DNA from: Mrakia gelida
Taxonomy: Eukaryota; Basidiomycota; Tremellomycetes; Cystofilobasidiales; Mrakiaceae
NCBI GenBank assembly: GCA_024345305.1
Contig: BRON01000002.1
Location: forward strand, 2,790,001-2,854,000
Reading direction: 5' to 3'
DNA length: 64,000 bases
Made by a program: the position numbers and the translations under genes. Shown here piece by piece: positions 62,904 to 64,000 of this stretch. The notes under the pieces are model-generated. The model saw only the letters and a program-made list of their open reading frames with translations. It did no database searches and had not been told where the DNA came from. The stretch's first letter is position 1, and the number at the start of each line of letters is the position of its first letter.

Positions 62904-64000
62904 ATGAGTCATCAAGAAGACTCAGATCAGTCCGAAGGATCGGAGACTGAATACGCAGATGTGAGCAAACCTCTCTCAGCAGCTTCTCTTCTCGAGAATC
63001 AAAAGGTCGAAGCTCACCATCGACCTTCCTCCCTTCTCTTCTTCCCCTCCTATGTCCCTTCTCCCAGTCGCTTGGATCTCTGACTGAAAGCATGGCTGAA
63101 CAGCTCTTCACTACAGGCTCATCTGGTGAGTATGTGAACATGCTCGACCCATCCCAAAGCAGATTTGACACCGTCGACCTCGGACCTCGCTCTTCCTTGA
63201 CCTCGACAGGCTCGCGTTACTCAGCGCTGGATGTCAACTAGGACGGCTTCCTCTCCGATTTCCAGCTACTATCGGCTACTAATCGAAGCTCTTTCTGCAT
63301 CTATCACAGTCTCCAATCCTTCGACGAAGAGGTCAAGATCGCAGAAAGGAAGAATAGGCTCGCAACTGCACTCGTCGCCGGAGGAGAAGGGAATCTTTGG
63401 TGGGAGCCTGAGGAGAAGAAGGGGTTCGTGGACGATCTTCTCAGGGGGACGTTGGAGCCCAAGGTGTTGGATATCGGTGAGCAAGAGCGACTTCGGTGGT
63501 GAAGGAAGGGACGGTGGTGAAGGAAGGGACGAAGACGAGCTGACCTCCAGCTCGTTCGTTCGTTCGTTCGTTCGTTCGTTCAGCTTGCGGAATCGCTGGT
63601 CCGTCTCCTCCGTCTCAGTCTCGAACGAGATCGAAGCTCATGAAAAGATGATCTACAGGTGCCTTCCTCTGCGAGGTAGGCAAGGCTTATCCCCATTCGA
63701 CCGTCATCGGCCTCGACTTAGCACCAGTTGAAGGGTCCGTTCGTTCGCGTTGCCTTGCTCTCTTACATCTTCCTCGCACTCACTCACCTTGTTCTCCTGA
63801 CCTTGAAGCCCAGATATCTCCCTCCGAACTGTAGTGCTGAGATCTGGGATGTGACTCAAGGCCTTCCCTTTGTGCGTTCCCTTTCACCCTCCCTCGAGTC
63901 GACGCGTCCTGACTCCTCTGTTTCCCTCGTCTGTTTCGCTTCGCTGCATCCATCACCCCAACAGCCAGATGGATAGTGAGTGGCCAGTTGCCTAGCTCTC
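62904..64000 (+). pseudogene. SAM-dependent methyltransferase, tandem copy 2 (partial; damaged splice donor)
   Basis: Paralogue of the upstream gene, running off the window. N-terminus MSHQEDSDQSEGSETEYAD against MSQEDSDQSEGSETEYAD in copy 1. Exons: 62904-62960, 63068-63125, 63210-63240, 63310-63476, 63584-63598, 63659-63734, 63814-63871 and 63965-63975. From exon 2 on their lengths equal those of copy 1 (58, 31, 167, 15, 76, 58, 11). The donor after 63240 is GGACGG where copy 1 has GTTCGT, so the frame meets TAG at 63239-63241. No other donor nearby keeps phase. Beyond it the methyltransferase sequence is well preserved (LWWEPEEKKGFVDDLL, LEPKVLDI-ACGIAG, VIGLDLAPVEG, AEIWDVTQGLPF). It may be a young pseudogene, use a rare donor, or contain a sequence error. 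Confidence 0.7.
63553..63583. repeat. (CGTT)n microsatellite at a 3' splice site
   Basis: Tandem CGTT repeats ending directly in the CAG acceptor of the 63477-63583 intron of methyltransferase copy 2; copy 1 lacks the expansion. Confidence 0.88.

Overview
The window looks like nuclear DNA of a basidiomycete fungus. A red-yeast-like lineage in Pucciniomycotina (Microbotryomycetes type) is my best guess from its style: dense spliced genes, short introns that mostly start GTGAGT or GTTCGT, a CTGAC branch site, pyrimidine-rich 3' ends and micro-exons of 6 to 24 nt. This placement is inference, since no rRNA or marker gene is present. I find no bacterial operon, CRISPR array, rRNA, convincing tRNA or intact transposon. 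I rebuilt about 26 protein-coding loci by joining exons in frame; splice sites were read by eye.

Layout. 1-3222 (-): lipin/PAH1, cut by the window edge. 3628-6064 (-): AIFM2-like FAD oxidoreductase with 6-nt and 14-nt exons. 7186-11415 (-): large Q-rich Swi5/Ace2-like zinc-finger factor. 12236-13545 (+): unknown protein with a C-terminal CxxC/GHWGHW tail. 14670-14948 (-): small unknown protein. 15566-16458 (-): twin-CX9C protein. 16886-18232 (-): SDO1/SBDS. 18382-19800 (+): U2B''-like RRM protein. 20424-22181 (+): Rab6/Ypt6. 22839-26028 (+): mRNA cap methyltransferase ABD1. 26292-29018 (-): SLC41/MgtE-like cation transporter. 29183-30377 (+): unknown. 30554-31621 (-): pRiA4b ORF-3-like protein. 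31901-33556 (-): FRG1.

33712-40555 is the accessory-looking part. It holds four F-box-like genes of two types, A (+) and B (-), in two convergent A-B pairs, as if one block had been duplicated. The second A copy carries an in-frame TGA. A predicted secreted cysteine-rich protein gene lies inside the second block.

40788-42976 (+): PROPPIN (WIPI/Hsv2-type). 43412-45432 (+): ACMSD. 45839-48013 (+): 2OG-Fe(II) oxygenase. 48270-51277 (+): DUF1769-type protein with 17 exons. 52169-55526 (-): Usv1/Rgm1-like zinc-finger protein. 56377-59557 (-): PRP4 spliceosomal kinase. 60410-62594 and 62904-end (+): tandem methyltransferases with the same exon architecture. Each copy appears to have lost a different 5' splice site, so each hits an in-frame stop unless a non-canonical intron is removed.

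Functionally this is a housekeeping neighbourhood (lipid synthesis, ribosome maturation, splicing, capping, trafficking, autophagy, kynurenine pathway) holding two recently duplicated, partly decaying families: the F-box block and the methyltransferase pair. Several gene pairs share divergent promoters of only 149 to 232 bp.
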